DNA of 64,000 bases from Micromonospora saelicesensis (GCF_900091575.1 NZ_FMCR01000002.1:1023760-1087759); one strand, 5' to 3'; shown: positions 1 to 8,158, counted from the first letter of the stretch. Numbers and translations are program-made. The notes: generated by a model from the sequence alone, not told the origin.

Positions 1-2
1 GT

Positions 3-1211
3 GTCCTGGTCTTCAACCCCGGCGGTCCCGGCCTGTCCGGGGTGGACGTGGCGTTGACGGCCGCCAGCCAGCTCGGGCCGGACGTGCTGCGCCGCTTCGA
101 CATCGTCGGCTTCGATCCCCGGGGCACGGTCCGTAGCGCACCGGTGCGCTGCTCATCGGAGCTGCTCGGCCAGCACCCCTCCCTGACGCCCGCCAACGCG
201 GCGGAGTTCGAGCGACTCCGTACCTACAACCGCCAGTTGCGCGACGACTGCCGCGCTCACAGTGGCCCACTGTTCGACCACCTGGACAGTGTGAGCGTCG
301 CGCGCGATACGGACGCCATCCGGGCCGCGCTCGGTGAGCGACAGCTGAGCTTCTATCAGTGGTCCTACGGCACGCTGATCGGGCAGTCCTACGCCGAACT
401 GTTTCCCGACCGCGTCCGCGCACTGGTCATGGACAGCGTGATGGACCACAGCCAGGGGGTCCGGGAGTACTTCCGCAGCGGGGCGGCCAGTAACGAGGCC
501 CTGTTCCACGAGTTCGTGACCTGGTGCGAGCGGAACTCTGGTTGCGCGCTGCACGGACGTGACGTGCCGGCGCTCTACGACCAACTGATGCGCCGTGCCG
601 ATGCCGGCACGCTTGTCGACACGGCCACCGGCACCCCGCTGACCTGGTTCTTGCTCGGGTTCGCGACCTTCGTCAACTTCTTCGACGCGACCTGGGCCGA
701 TCTCGCGAACATGCTGCTCGCGCTGGACCGTGGCGAGCCCGCCTCACTCGCGTCCCCGATGGTGCCGGTCGACGGCGACAACGACCTGACCGAGTACGCG
801 TTACCGGCGTTCTGCCAGGACTGGTCGCTGCCGATCGACGGGTTCGCCGACTGGAACCGGTATCTCGAACTGTCCCGGGCCGCGGCACCGCACCTGCGGG
901 CCTCCCCGTTGGCCGTCCGCTTCGGCGCGATCTGCCTGGGCTGGACGGCGACCAACCCACAACATCAGCTGCGGGTCCGGACGAGCGCGCCGCTGCTGGT
1001 GCTCAACGGGCGGTACGACCCGGCCACCCCGTACGACGGGGCGCAGCGGGTGGTGCGCCAGCTCGGCAGCCGGGGCCACCTCGTCACCTACGAGGGGTCG
1101 GGTCACGCCAGCTACCCACGGACCGAGTGCACCCGTCGTCAGGTGGACCGGTACCTCATCACCAGAACCACACCGCCGACCGGAGCGAGCTGCCCGGCCG
1201 CCCCGGTCTGA
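3..1211 (+). CDS. Secreted-type alpha/beta hydrolase, tripeptidyl aminopeptidase (TAP/SlpD-like), 5' end missing
   Basis: The reading frame is open from base 3, so the signal peptide and N-terminus lie outside the window. The first visible residues contain the oxyanion-hole motif NPGGPGLSG, followed by FDIVGFDPRG. This pair is characteristic of Streptomyces TAP-type exopeptidases, which release di- and tripeptides from protein N-termini outside the cell. The nucleophile elbow is WSYGT near base 365. The C-terminal TAP-like lid carries the Asp in NGRYDPATPY and the His in GSGHASY. The gene ends in tail-to-tail orientation with an NTF2-like gene, with a hairpin-rich spacer between them. Family is clear; exact peptide specificity is not visible. 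Confidence 0.85.
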   Translation, partial: VLVFNPGGPGLSGVDVALTAASQLGPDVLRRFDIVGFDPRGTVRSAPVRCSSELLGQHPSLTPANAAEFERLRTYNRQLRDDCRAHSGPLFDHLDSVSVARDTDAIRAALGERQLSFYQWSYGTLIGQSYAELFPDRVRALVMDSVMDHSQGVREYFRSGAASNEALFHEFVTWCERNSGCALHGRDVPALYDQLMRRADAGTLVDTATGTPLTWFLLGFATFVNFFDATWADLANMLLALDRGEPASLASPMVPVDGDNDLTEYALPAFCQDWSLPIDGFADWNRYLELSRAAAPHLRASPLAVRFGAICLGWTATNPQHQLRVRTSAPLLVLNGRYDPATPYDGAQRVVRQLGSRGHLVTYEGSGHASYPRTECTRRQVDRYLITRTTPPTGASCPAAPV

Positions 1212-1231
1212 CGGGTCGACATCGTCACGGT

Positions 1232-1311
1232 GACGCCCCAGCTCACGGTAGGTGGTGCGACCCATCCGACGGCGTGTCGGTCAGGTCTCCTACCCCGGTG
1301 GCTGGGGCGTC
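1232..1311. terminator. Nested hairpin between convergent genes
   Basis: Three nested perfect stems occupy the spacer: an outer 11-bp stem (1232-1242 with 1301-1311, GACGCCCCAGC/GCTGGGGCGTC), a middle stem GGTAGG (1247-1252)/CCTACC (1289-1294), and an inner hairpin CCGAC-GGCGT-GTCGG (1266-1280). It lies between the stop codons of two converging genes, so a bidirectional terminator is the simplest reading. There is no T-tract, which is usual for actinobacteria. A structured RNA or a mobile palindromic element cannot be excluded. Confidence 0.55.
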
Positions 1312-1331
1312 GCCACCGCAACCGTCTCAGG

Positions 1332-1724
1332 TCAGGAGCCGTCGGACGGCTCGGCGGGCTGCTGCCCCGGCCAGAACGGCCACTCCTCGAATGAGCGGCA
1401 CCGTCCGTCGTCGGCGAACCGCATGACCCACAGGTCGCGGTACTCCTGGTCGACCGGGTCGCCGTAGCGGACCTCCTGACGCGACACGGCGGTGTCACCC
1501 TCGACCGCGACGATCTCCGTGGTCAGCTGGAACACCTCGTCGGGGCCCTTGCGCTGCTTCTCCCACATCCGAGCGATGGCCGGCAGGCCGACGACGGGCG
1601 TCCAGTACGGCCCCTGCTGATAGCTCGCGTCCTCGGTGAAGAGCGTGACCAACGCGTCCGTGCCCGGGGCCCGCCAGAGCCGCTCGTAGGTGGCAAGCCA
1701 ATCCTCGACGTGCTTCCTGTCCAT
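1332..1724 (-). CDS. NTF2-like / SnoaL-like small protein
   Basis: This 130-residue protein starts at the ATG at 1724, preceded by a GGTGAGG ribosome site. An upstream extension to 1847 is open but has no better ribosome site. The pattern is that of the cone-shaped NTF2-like fold: an N-terminal helix (VEDWLATYERLW), the segment LFTEDASYQQGPYWTPVVG, then beta strands ending in DDGRCRSFEEWPFWPG. Such proteins can be polyketide cyclases, isomerases or ligand-binding proteins with no known reaction. No catalytic residue can be assigned here. It stands alone between the TAP-like gene and a divergent secreted esterase, so the context gives no function. Confidence 0.7.
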   Translation of the reverse strand: MDRKHVEDWLATYERLWRAPGTDALVTLFTEDASYQQGPYWTPVVGLPAIARMWEKQRKGPDEVFQLTTEIVAVEGDTAVSRQEVRYGDPVDQEYRDLWVMRFADDGRCRSFEEWPFWPGQQPAEPSDGS

Positions 1725-1825
1725 GGCCCTCACCCTGCCATCCGAGCGGCGGTCAGCTGGGAAAACCCGCAGGCCGCGGGTGGTGCACCCGTCGAGGCAC
1801 TGGTCGGCCTCGGCCCTGGACACCC

Positions 1826-1877
1826 TTGACATCGAAAGGGGCACCAAGCCACACTCCCGATGCTAATTCGATTTAGC
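1826..1877 (+). promoter_or_regulatory. Promoter-like -35 and LacI-type palindrome upstream of secreted esterase
   Basis: A TTGACA hexamer lies at 1826-1831. Downstream, at 1862-1877, is a 16-bp near-palindrome, GCTAATTC|GATTTAGC. Seven of its eight base pairs are symmetric around a central CG, the layout of LacI-family operators. It falls in the leader of the CE1-type esterase (ATG 1951), so sugar-controlled expression of that gene is plausible. The -10 box is not clear. Confidence 0.4.
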
Positions 1878-1950
1878 TGCCATCGAAGCCCTCAACTCCC
1901 ACCACCGGACCAGACCGCGACGAGCGACCACCACAAAGGAGTCTTCGCGC

Positions 1951-3834
1951 ATGAGGGAAACGACCGGAAGACGCAGGCTCCGGCTTGCGATCTCGATTCT
2001 CGCGTTCACGGCACTCGGTGCGGGGGCCGTCGTCCCCGCCCCGGCTGCCGCCGCCGGCAGGCCCGCGCCCGTGCCGGGTGCGACGGTCAAGGCGGACCGC
2101 ACGTCACCGACCGGATACACAGTCACGTTCGTCTACCGCAATCCCCACGCCACCCAGGTCCGCCTCGCCGGGGACCTGACCCTGCTCGACGTCGACACCG
2201 GCACCACGCGCTACCAGCCGGAAGAGTGGCAGCCGGGGCGCTACCACGCGGGCGGCACCGAGTTCCTGCGGGACATGACCCGGGACCCGAAGGGGAACTG
2301 GTCGGTCTCGGTCCCCCTGCACGCCGGAGGTCTCAGCTACTGGTATCGGGTCTGGGACCCGACCCAGGGCTGGGAGAACAAGCGCATCTGGGACCCCGCC
2401 TCTACGAACCCTCGCCCGCCGGGCGAGGCCTCGTTCCGGGTCAGGAACAACGACGTGCTCGATGCCGTGCACGTGCCGTACGCCAAGAAGCAGAACGACC
2501 CGGTGCTGAAGGCGCGTGCGGACTACGAGTTGCCGGTGGCCGACCGCGCGAAGCGAGGAACCGTCCAGTACGTCCCGTACACCACGATCCTGGGCGACAG
2601 CGGGCACTACCTCGGCGTCTACCTGCCGGCCAACTACGACGCCAACCGCGCGGAGCCGTACAAGGTCGCGTATCTCGCCCACGGCATCTTCGGCGACGAG
2701 ACCGACTTCATGGTCCCCGCGAACGTCCCGAACATCCTGGACAACATGACGGCCAGGGGCGAGATCGAGCCGACGGTGGTCGTCACCATGGGCAACCACT
2801 TCACGGGCACCAGCCTCGGCTTCGCGTCCTACAACCAGACCAACGCGGCCAACAACCTGGTCCAGACGATCCTGCCCCTCATCGAGAGCAGCTACAACGT
2901 CTCGACCGAGCGCTCCGGGCGGGCCTACGCCGGGTTCTCGTACGGCGGGATGACGGGCGGCGTCGTCATCAGGAACTATCCGACCACCTTCGCGTTCTAC
3001 GGACACTTCTCCGGCAACCCGTCGCTCACCACCCAGGACTACGACACCATCGCGAACGCGGTCGGGGACGACGACCTCACCGTCTTCCTCGGCAACGGCG
3101 TATTCGAGGGCAACCTCAACGCCCAGAACGCCATCGCGGACAACTTCCGGGCCCGGGGGTACGCCGCCGCGACGACCCAGGTCCCGGGCGCGCACGACGG
3201 CATGACGGCGGGCCAGCTGTTCACGATCTTCGCCCGGGATCACCTGTGGTCGGGGGTCGACTCCGTGTCGGTGACGCCGGCGACGGTGGACCTGACGAAG
3301 GGATGGAACTGGGAAAGGCAGTTCACCGCCCAGGTGACGACCAACGAGGGTCTGAGCCCGGCGGTGACGTGGTCGGTTCAGGGTGCGACCTCTACGGGCA
3401 CCACCATCTCCGCGGAGGGTCTGCTCTCGGTCGCCGCCACGGATACCGCGTCGTCGCTCACCGTCGTGGCGACGTCGGTGGTCGACCCGACCAAGTCACG
3501 CTCGGCCCAGGTCACCCTGACGCCTCCGGGTCCGGCACGGGTCGCGGTGAGGACGAAGGCCACGCCCGCCTCGGTCGTCCCTGGTGACACGTTCACGCTG
3601 ACCGTCGACGTGCGGGCGCAGCATCCGCACCGGAAAGCTGCCACGGTGACCGGCGAGGTCGCCGTCACCTTCGGCGGCACCACCCGGGTGGTTCCGCTGC
3701 GCGATGGCTCGGCCGTCGTCGAGCTGCCGACCGACGGGCTGCCCGGCGGGGCGTACCCGGTGCACGTCGCCTACTCGGGTGACAGGGTCCACGCCCCCAC
3801 CGCTGCGGTCCACCAGCAGCTGCGGGTTCGCTAG
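1951..3834 (+). CDS. Secreted multidomain carbohydrate esterase (CE1/putative esterase family) with Ig-like C-terminus
   Basis: The 627-residue protein starts at ATG 1951 after an AAAGGAG site. It has a Sec signal peptide (about residues 1-35), an N-terminal E-set/CBM48-like beta domain (about 45-160), and an esterase-D-type alpha/beta hydrolase domain (about 200-430) with nucleophile GFSYGG (Ser330) and His in GAHDGMTAG (His415). Two Ig-like domains follow, one of Big_2 type near 435-525 and one Big_3-type near 530-627. This layout resembles the esterase modules of xylanases that release ferulate or acetate from plant xylan. The substrate is inferred. The Ig-like domains probably space the enzyme from the cell or polymer. 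Confidence 0.75.
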   Translation: MRETTGRRRLRLAISILAFTALGAGAVVPAPAAAAGRPAPVPGATVKADRTSPTGYTVTFVYRNPHATQVRLAGDLTLLDVDTGTTRYQPEEWQPGRYHAGGTEFLRDMTRDPKGNWSVSVPLHAGGLSYWYRVWDPTQGWENKRIWDPASTNPRPPGEASFRVRNNDVLDAVHVPYAKKQNDPVLKARADYELPVADRAKRGTVQYVPYTTILGDSGHYLGVYLPANYDANRAEPYKVAYLAHGIFGDETDFMVPANVPNILDNMTARGEIEPTVVVTMGNHFTGTSLGFASYNQTNAANNLVQTILPLIESSYNVSTERSGRAYAGFSYGGMTGGVVIRNYPTTFAFYGHFSGNPSLTTQDYDTIANAVGDDDLTVFLGNGVFEGNLNAQNAIADNFRARGYAAATTQVPGAHDGMTAGQLFTIFARDHLWSGVDSVSVTPATVDLTKGWNWERQFTAQVTTNEGLSPAVTWSVQGATSTGTTISAEGLLSVAATDTASSLTVVATSVVDPTKSRSAQVTLTPPGPARVAVRTKATPASVVPGDTFTLTVDVRAQHPHRKAATVTGEVAVTFGGTTRVVPLRDGSAVVELPTDGLPGGAYPVHVAYSGDRVHAPTAAVHQQLRVR

Positions 3835-3900
3835 CCACCAGGCAGGGGTGGGCCGGCGACATCTCGTCGTCGGCCCACCGCCAGCAGTCCGTCCGGACCG

Positions 3901-4614
3901 TCAGCTCACGCCCCGAACCGCCTCGATGATCGTCTCGGCGACCTCGCCCGGCCGGGCCACCACCATCGCGTGCGAGCCGCCGACGAGCTCGCGCTGCCCC
4001 CGGGGGTTGGCCCGCTCGGCCATGAAGCGGTGCGCGTCGGGAGGGATGTTCTTGTCCGCGTCCCCGAACACGAACCAGCTGGCCAGCGATCGCCAGGCGG
4101 GGTCGCCGGTGAGCTTGTCGCCTAGGCCCTGTTCGGTGATCGGCCGCTGGGTCCGGGCCATCAGCGCGGCCACGTCGTCCGACGAGTCCGCGCAGAACTG
4201 CGCGTGATACTGGTCCTGGCCGATCGCCACCTCGTTGCCGCCGGTCGACAACGGGTACTGCACCAGCGTGTCGGCGAGCGTGCTGCCGGGGAACTTCGCG
4301 GACAGCGTCATCGCCGACTCGCCGGTGTCCGGGGCGAAGGCGTTGACGTAAACAAGGGCGCGCACCGAGGTGTCGCCGGCTGCGGCCTGCGTGATCACCA
4401 TGCCACCGTACGAGTGGCCGACGAGGACGACCGGACCACCGATGCTGCGGACCACATCCCGCACGTACGCGGCGTCGCCGGCGAGGCTCCGCAGCGGGTT
4501 CGCGACGGCCACTGAGTCGTACGCGCCGCTCAGCCGCTCGAGCACACCGTTCCAGCTCGCCGACTCGGCGAACGCGCCGTGCACGAGCACGATGGTGGGC
4601 TGTGGATCAGGCAT
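3901..4614 (-). CDS. Alpha/beta hydrolase, EstC/salicylate-esterase-like
   Basis: This 237-residue cytoplasmic hydrolase begins TIVLVHGAFAESASW, where HGAFA supplies the oxyanion hole. The nucleophile elbow is GHSYGG (Ser68), the acid is in FGDADKNIP, and the base is the His of GGSHAMVVARP near the C-terminus. The FADSA/FAESASW N-terminus and the SHAM...P ending are typical of the group annotated as alpha/beta fold hydrolases similar to methyl-salicylate esterases and hydroxynitrile lyases. Its natural substrate is unknown. It has its own promoter region, divergent from the alkylation-repair-like gene to its right. Confidence 0.8.
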   Translation of the reverse strand: MPDPQPTIVLVHGAFAESASWNGVLERLSGAYDSVAVANPLRSLAGDAAYVRDVVRSIGGPVVLVGHSYGGMVITQAAAGDTSVRALVYVNAFAPDTGESAMTLSAKFPGSTLADTLVQYPLSTGGNEVAIGQDQYHAQFCADSSDDVAALMARTQRPITEQGLGDKLTGDPAWRSLASWFVFGDADKNIPPDAHRFMAERANPRGQRELVGGSHAMVVARPGEVAETIIEAVRGVS

Positions 4615-4725
4615 GATAGGTGCCCCCTCACTCCGTGAAGCTGTTCACCGCCGGTCGCACTGGTACGCCTGGATACCCGTTACGCGAGTGTGAAACGTCC
4701 GGTCCCGATGTGGCAGGAGGCTGCG

Positions 4726-5391
4726 ATGGATACGACGACGGTGACCGACGTGATGGCTGAGCTGGCCGAGTTGGAGGACCCGAAGGCACGGGAGGTGAAC
4801 GCCAGACACGGTGACGATCATGGTGTGCACCTCGGCGCGCTTCGGGCGCTCGCGAAGCGGCTGAAGACGCAGCACGACCTCGCGCGCCAGCTCTGGTCGA
4901 CGGGCGATGCCTCGGCGCGGCTGCTGGCGGTCCTGATCTGCCGTCCCCGGGCGTTCGATCGGGACGAGTTGGACGTCATGGTGCGCGAGGCGCGCACCCC
5001 GAAGGTGCACGACTGGCTCGTGAACTACGTGGTGAAGAAGAGCCCGCACTCGGAAGAGCTGCGGCTGGCCTGGTTCACCGACGCTGATCCCGCGGTCGCG
5101 AGTGCCGGCTGGGCACTGACCACCGAACGCGTGACGAAGAAGCCCGAGAGCCTCGATCTCCCGGGACTGCTCGATGTGATCGAGACCGAGATGAAGGACG
5201 CGCCGGATCGCCTGCAGTGGGCGATGAACCACTGCCTGGCGCAGATCGGCATCGAGCACGCCGAGCACCGCACCCGGGCGATCGACATCGGCGAACGCCT
5301 CCAGGTGCTCAAGGACTACCCCACCTCCCCCGGCTGTACGTCCCCGTTCGCTCCCACCTGGATCAGCGAGATGGTGCGCCGAGCGCGATAG
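4726..5391 (+). CDS. DNA alkylation repair protein (AlkD-like HEAT repeat)
   Basis: The 221-residue protein starts at ATG 4726 behind GGCAGGAGG, which is a far better site than the open upstream extension. It is an all-helical HEAT-like array. The conserved stretch HLGALRALAKRLK, the pairs RAFDRDELDVMV and VHDWLVNYVVKKSP, and WALTTERVTKK match the AlkD/AlkC-related family. Family members remove N3- and N7-alkyl purines or only bind DNA. AlkD's catalytic Trp/Asp residues cannot be placed confidently here, so glycosylase activity is inferred from family membership. It is a single-gene unit divergent from the hydrolase at 3901-4614. Confidence 0.7.
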   Translation: MDTTTVTDVMAELAELEDPKAREVNARHGDDHGVHLGALRALAKRLKTQHDLARQLWSTGDASARLLAVLICRPRAFDRDELDVMVREARTPKVHDWLVNYVVKKSPHSEELRLAWFTDADPAVASAGWALTTERVTKKPESLDLPGLLDVIETEMKDAPDRLQWAMNHCLAQIGIEHAEHRTRAIDIGERLQVLKDYPTSPGCTSPFAPTWISEMVRRAR

Positions 5392-5426
5392 GCAGCGAAC
5401 TGTCGGTCGATCCCGCATCGGCGGGG

Positions 5427-5478
5427 TCGACGTCGTCTCCCGCGCGCCCCTATAGTGAGTTCCATTATGAGACTTACT
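5427..5478 (+). promoter_or_regulatory. Leaderless promoter and 25-bp inverted repeat over the MFS start codon
   Basis: A -10 box, TATAGT, lies at 5451-5456. GTCGAC at 5427-5432, 18 bases upstream, can serve as a weak -35. Transcription would begin at or just before the ATG at 5467, so the mRNA is probably leaderless. A 25-bp inverted repeat (5454-5478; outer arms AGTGAGT/ACTTACT, inner CAT/ATG) covers the -10 box and start codon. It looks like a TetR-type operator. No cognate regulator gene is adjacent. Confidence 0.5.
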
Positions 5479-6705
5479 GCATTCTGGCGGTGGTGGGTCG
5501 CCGGCACGACCAGCCAACTCGGCTCGGCGGTCGGCACGCTGGCCCTACCGCTGACCGCGTTGACCGTGCTCCACGCGTCGGCCTTCGAGATGGGTCTGAT
5601 CACGGCGGCGAGCTATCTGGCGTACCTTCTGATCAGCCTGCCGGCGGGCGTGATCGTGCAGCGCCTCCCCCTACGCGGCATGCAGGTCGCCCTGGATCTG
5701 GTCCGGGCCCTCGCCATCGCGTCGGTCCCGCTGGCCTGGTGGTTCGACATGCTGACGGTGGCCCAGTTGATCGCGGTCGCCCTGGTGGTGAGCTTCGCCA
5801 ACGTGCTGTTCGACGTGGCGAACCAGACCTTCCTGCCGGAGATCGTGCCGGCCGCGCAGTTGCAGGCTCGCAACAGCCTCACCTCCGGCACGCACGCCGC
5901 CACCGCCCTGGGCGGGCCATCCCTGGGCGGTCTCGCGGTGCAGTTGCTGGGCGCGGTGCCGACGCTGTTCGTGGACGCCGTCAGCTACCTGCTCTCCGCC
6001 ACGTTGCTGCGCACCCTGCCGGCCCGGCGGGTGCAGCGACCGGCCGAGCGGCCGCCGATGATCACGATGATCCGCGAGGGCTGGCACTTCGTGCTCCGGC
6101 ATCCGATCATCGGACCGGCCATGTGGGACGCCACCGCGACGAACTTCGTCAACGGCGCCATGCTCGCCCTGTTCCCGTTCTACCTGATGCGTGAGCTGCA
6201 CGCATCGCCGCTCCTGGTCGGGCTGTTGATCGCCGCCGACGGCCTCGGCGCGCTCATCGGCGCGGCGTTGACGACCCGCTTCACCGATCGGTTCGGCACC
6301 GCACGCGGCCTGATCATCGCGGCCTTCGTCGGTGTGGCCGGCGCGCTCATCATCCCGCTGGGCACCGGCACCACCGCGTTCCTGGCCTTCGCCGTCGGAA
6401 ACCTCATCTTCGCCAGCTCCACTGTGGTGCTCAGCGTGACCACCCGCACCTACCGGATGCTCGCCAGCCCGCCGGAACTGCTGTCCCGGGTGATCGCCAC
6501 GGTCAAGTTCGTCTCCTGGGGCGCCATTCCGGTCGGCGGACTGCTCGCCGGCATCCTGGCCGGGCCACTCGGCGCCCGCACCACCCTGTTGATCTTCGGG
6601 GCGCTCACCGTGCTGTCCCCGATCATCTACCTGTCGACGCCGATCCGCCGGCTGCGTGACCTGCCGCTCGACCCCGCGCCGACACCCACCGAAGCTCGGG
6701 TGTGA
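5467..6705 (+). CDS. MFS transporter, MefA/EntS-like drug exporter family
   Basis: This is a 412-residue integral membrane protein with about 12 predicted helices. The start at ATG 5467 is preferred because a -10 box lies directly upstream; no ribosome site is visible. The N-terminus (FWRWWVAGTTSQLGSAVGTLALPLTAL) and the motif NSLTSGTHAATALGGPSLGG are typical of the MFS_3/EntS-like subgroup that exports macrolides and siderophores. The C-terminal half carries the expected WGAIPVGGLLAG segment. The substrate is not readable from sequence. The inverted repeat at its start suggests repression by an unlinked TetR- or MarR-type protein. Confidence 0.85.
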   Translation: MRLTAFWRWWVAGTTSQLGSAVGTLALPLTALTVLHASAFEMGLITAASYLAYLLISLPAGVIVQRLPLRGMQVALDLVRALAIASVPLAWWFDMLTVAQLIAVALVVSFANVLFDVANQTFLPEIVPAAQLQARNSLTSGTHAATALGGPSLGGLAVQLLGAVPTLFVDAVSYLLSATLLRTLPARRVQRPAERPPMITMIREGWHFVLRHPIIGPAMWDATATNFVNGAMLALFPFYLMRELHASPLLVGLLIAADGLGALIGAALTTRFTDRFGTARGLIIAAFVGVAGALIIPLGTGTTAFLAFAVGNLIFASSTVVLSVTTRTYRMLASPPELLSRVIATVKFVSWGAIPVGGLLAGILAGPLGARTTLLIFGALTVLSPIIYLSTPIRRLRDLPLDPAPTPTEARV

Positions 6706-6905
6706 CCCGGCCGGGTGCGGTCCCGGTCTGTCCACATTGCTCTGTCGGGATATCGACGGAAGGTGTAGCCCTCGATCTGCCGGGGCAAGAACCCGCGCAT
6801 GGAGGGAACGGCAGGGTGCGAGGGGCGACTGCTCGGCCGGCGGCACCGGACCGGTGAGCCGGACCGGGCAGGGCTGGCGACACCGCTGCCGGCGGCCTCC
6901 GTCTG

Positions 6906-7709
6906 ATGCGGCTGAGGCACAGCCTCCCCCCGGTGGCGCTCGGCGCGGTGGCGCTCGGCGCGGTGGCGCTCGGCGCGGTGGCGCTCGGCGCGGCTCTGGG
7001 TGCCGACCCCGCCCACGCCGACACCCCATCGCCGTCGCGGCTCCCGCTGGTGGAGGTCGCCACCTCGCCGGAGGCCATCAAGGTTTCGGTGGCCGACGCG
7101 GTCGCGGTGCAGCCGACCGTCCCCCTACCCCTGCCGACCGCAGTCGTCCCCCTGCCCCTGCCCGTGCCGCTACCGTCGACGGATCCGTTGCACCTGCCGT
7201 CGGCCGTTCCGCTGCCGACGCCGTCGGCCAAGCCCTCCACCGCCCGGCCAAGTCGGCCGGCCGGCACCCCCTCGTCGTCGCTGGAGGCAACAGGGGCACC
7301 ATCCGCCTCGGCTTCCCCGGTAGCACAGGCGACCTCGCAGCCGGCACCGTCGACGCGCACACCGGCGACGGTGACCCGAAGCGGCGCTCGCGGCACGTCC
7401 GATGGCCGGGCGTCGGAGCAGGCGCGGGCGACGACGACCGCCGTCACCGGACAGCGGCCGAACCCGCCCGCCCGTCCCGCACCGGGGCCACCGGCCTTTG
7501 TGCTGGCGCTGGCGTCCACACCGACCGGCGTCGGCACCGGCGGCGCTGATCCACCCACGTCAACAGCCGCAGCATCGCCGCCCACCCCGCCGCTGCGCCC
7601 AGGGCTTACCGTCACCGCCGTCGACAGGCGCGCTACCAGCCGTCCCGTCGAGCGGGGTCCTCCCCCGCCCCGACAACTCCTGATCACCCACTCGCGTCCA
7701 CGACGTTGA
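6906..7709 (+). CDS. Secreted proline-rich low-complexity protein with repeat-built signal peptide
   Basis: The 267-residue product begins MRLRHSLPPVALGAVALGAV. The hydrophobic core of its signal peptide is four exact copies of VALGA encoded by a 15-bp tandem repeat. Cleavage is likely after AHA (about residue 39). The mature part is extended, rich in Pro, Ser, Thr and Ala, with PLPLP repeats near residues 70-105, and has no recognisable domain. It could be a wall-associated spacer or O-glycosylated protein. The ribosome site is weak. An antisense frame is also open, but it lacks a signal peptide and overlaps the MFS gene, so this strand is preferred. Confidence 0.55.
   Translation: MRLRHSLPPVALGAVALGAVALGAVALGAALGADPAHADTPSPSRLPLVEVATSPEAIKVSVADAVAVQPTVPLPLPTAVVPLPLPVPLPSTDPLHLPSAVPLPTPSAKPSTARPSRPAGTPSSSLEATGAPSASASPVAQATSQPAPSTRTPATVTRSGARGTSDGRASEQARATTTAVTGQRPNPPARPAPGPPAFVLALASTPTGVGTGGADPPTSTAAASPPTPPLRPGLTVTAVDRRATSRPVERGPPPPRQLLITHSRPRR
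6932..6991 (+). repeat. Four perfect tandem 15-bp repeats in a signal-peptide coding region
   Basis: The unit GGTGGCGCTCGGCGC occurs four times without mismatch (6932-6946, 6947-6961, 6962-6976, 6977-6991). Each copy adds five hydrophobic residues (VALGA). Copy number could change by slippage without breaking the frame. Confidence 0.95.
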
Positions 7710-7722
7710 TCAGGAGAGGTTC

Positions 7723-8007
7723 ATGGAAATCGCCGTTATCTGGATCCCCGCCCACATCGAGCCGTCGGAGCCCGCCGTCGCGAGGTGTCTCAGCCACCTT
7801 CGCCGACACTCATACCGATTCACAGGAATCATGCGGGCCTCGTGGGAGACCGTCGAGCAGATGATGATCGACGGAGAGGTGGATGTCGTCGTCATCGCCG
7901 ACTTCGCCCACCTCCCGCCGGATCGGTCCCCCCGGATCGAGCTGGCCAACTCCTCCGACGGCGTCGCGGACGAGGACCGAACGGTTCCGGACACACAGCT
8001 CGACTGA
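7723..8007 (+). CDS. Small conserved hypothetical protein, resolvase-fold-like
   Basis: The 94-residue protein starts at ATG 7723 behind CAGGAGAGG. The sequence alternates strand and helix: AVIWIPA, a helix (PAVARCLSHLRRHSYRFTGI), WETVEQMMIDGEVDVVVIAD, then FAHLPPDRSPRIELA. The last part resembles the helix, strand and 'DHLPPDR' loop in the catalytic domain of serine recombinases. The N-terminal catalytic Ser/Arg motif is missing, so it cannot be an active recombinase. It may be a repurposed or decayed member of that fold. This is a weak structural inference. A strong terminator follows seven bases after the stop codon. Confidence 0.6.
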   Translation: MEIAVIWIPAHIEPSEPAVARCLSHLRRHSYRFTGIMRASWETVEQMMIDGEVDVVVIADFAHLPPDRSPRIELANSSDGVADEDRTVPDTQLD

Positions 8008-8013
8008 CACCAC

Positions 8014-8046
8014 GAAGCGCCCCGTCCGCAATGGACGGGGCGCTTC
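8014..8046. terminator. Perfect 14-bp stem terminator
   Basis: GAAGCGCCCCGTCC (8014-8027) and its exact complement (8033-8046) enclose a five-base loop, directly after the stop at 8007. No T-tract follows. Confidence 0.85.
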
Positions 8047-8112
8047 GGTCGCGCGCCGGCAACTGGCCGGCTGCGTGCGCATTGGCTGGATCGCCATGTC
8101 GATGTGCTGTGA

Positions 8113-8158
8113 AGCGATATACCTCAGAGGCATATATATGACTCTCAGGTATATCGCT
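8113..8158. repeat. AT-rich 46-bp palindrome in convergent intergenic region
   Basis: Positions 8113-8158 form an almost perfect palindrome: 21 of 23 base pairs are symmetric. The outer arms are AGCGATATACCT and AGGTATATCGCT, and the centre is CATATATATG. The element is strikingly AT-rich for this genome. It sits between two tail-to-tail genes, 106 bases past a complete terminator, so neither a promoter nor a terminator role is obvious. The rest of 8047-8238 shows no gene. It may be an operator for a protein outside the window, a nucleoid or partition site, or the remnant of a lost promoter region. Confidence 0.85.

Noticed and set aside
6623..7687. 354-codon minus-strand open frame over the Pro-rich secreted gene
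   Set aside because: It overlaps the end of the MFS gene, has no signal peptide or domain, and its SATAP repeats only mirror the VALGA repeats. The plus strand is better supported, though not proven.
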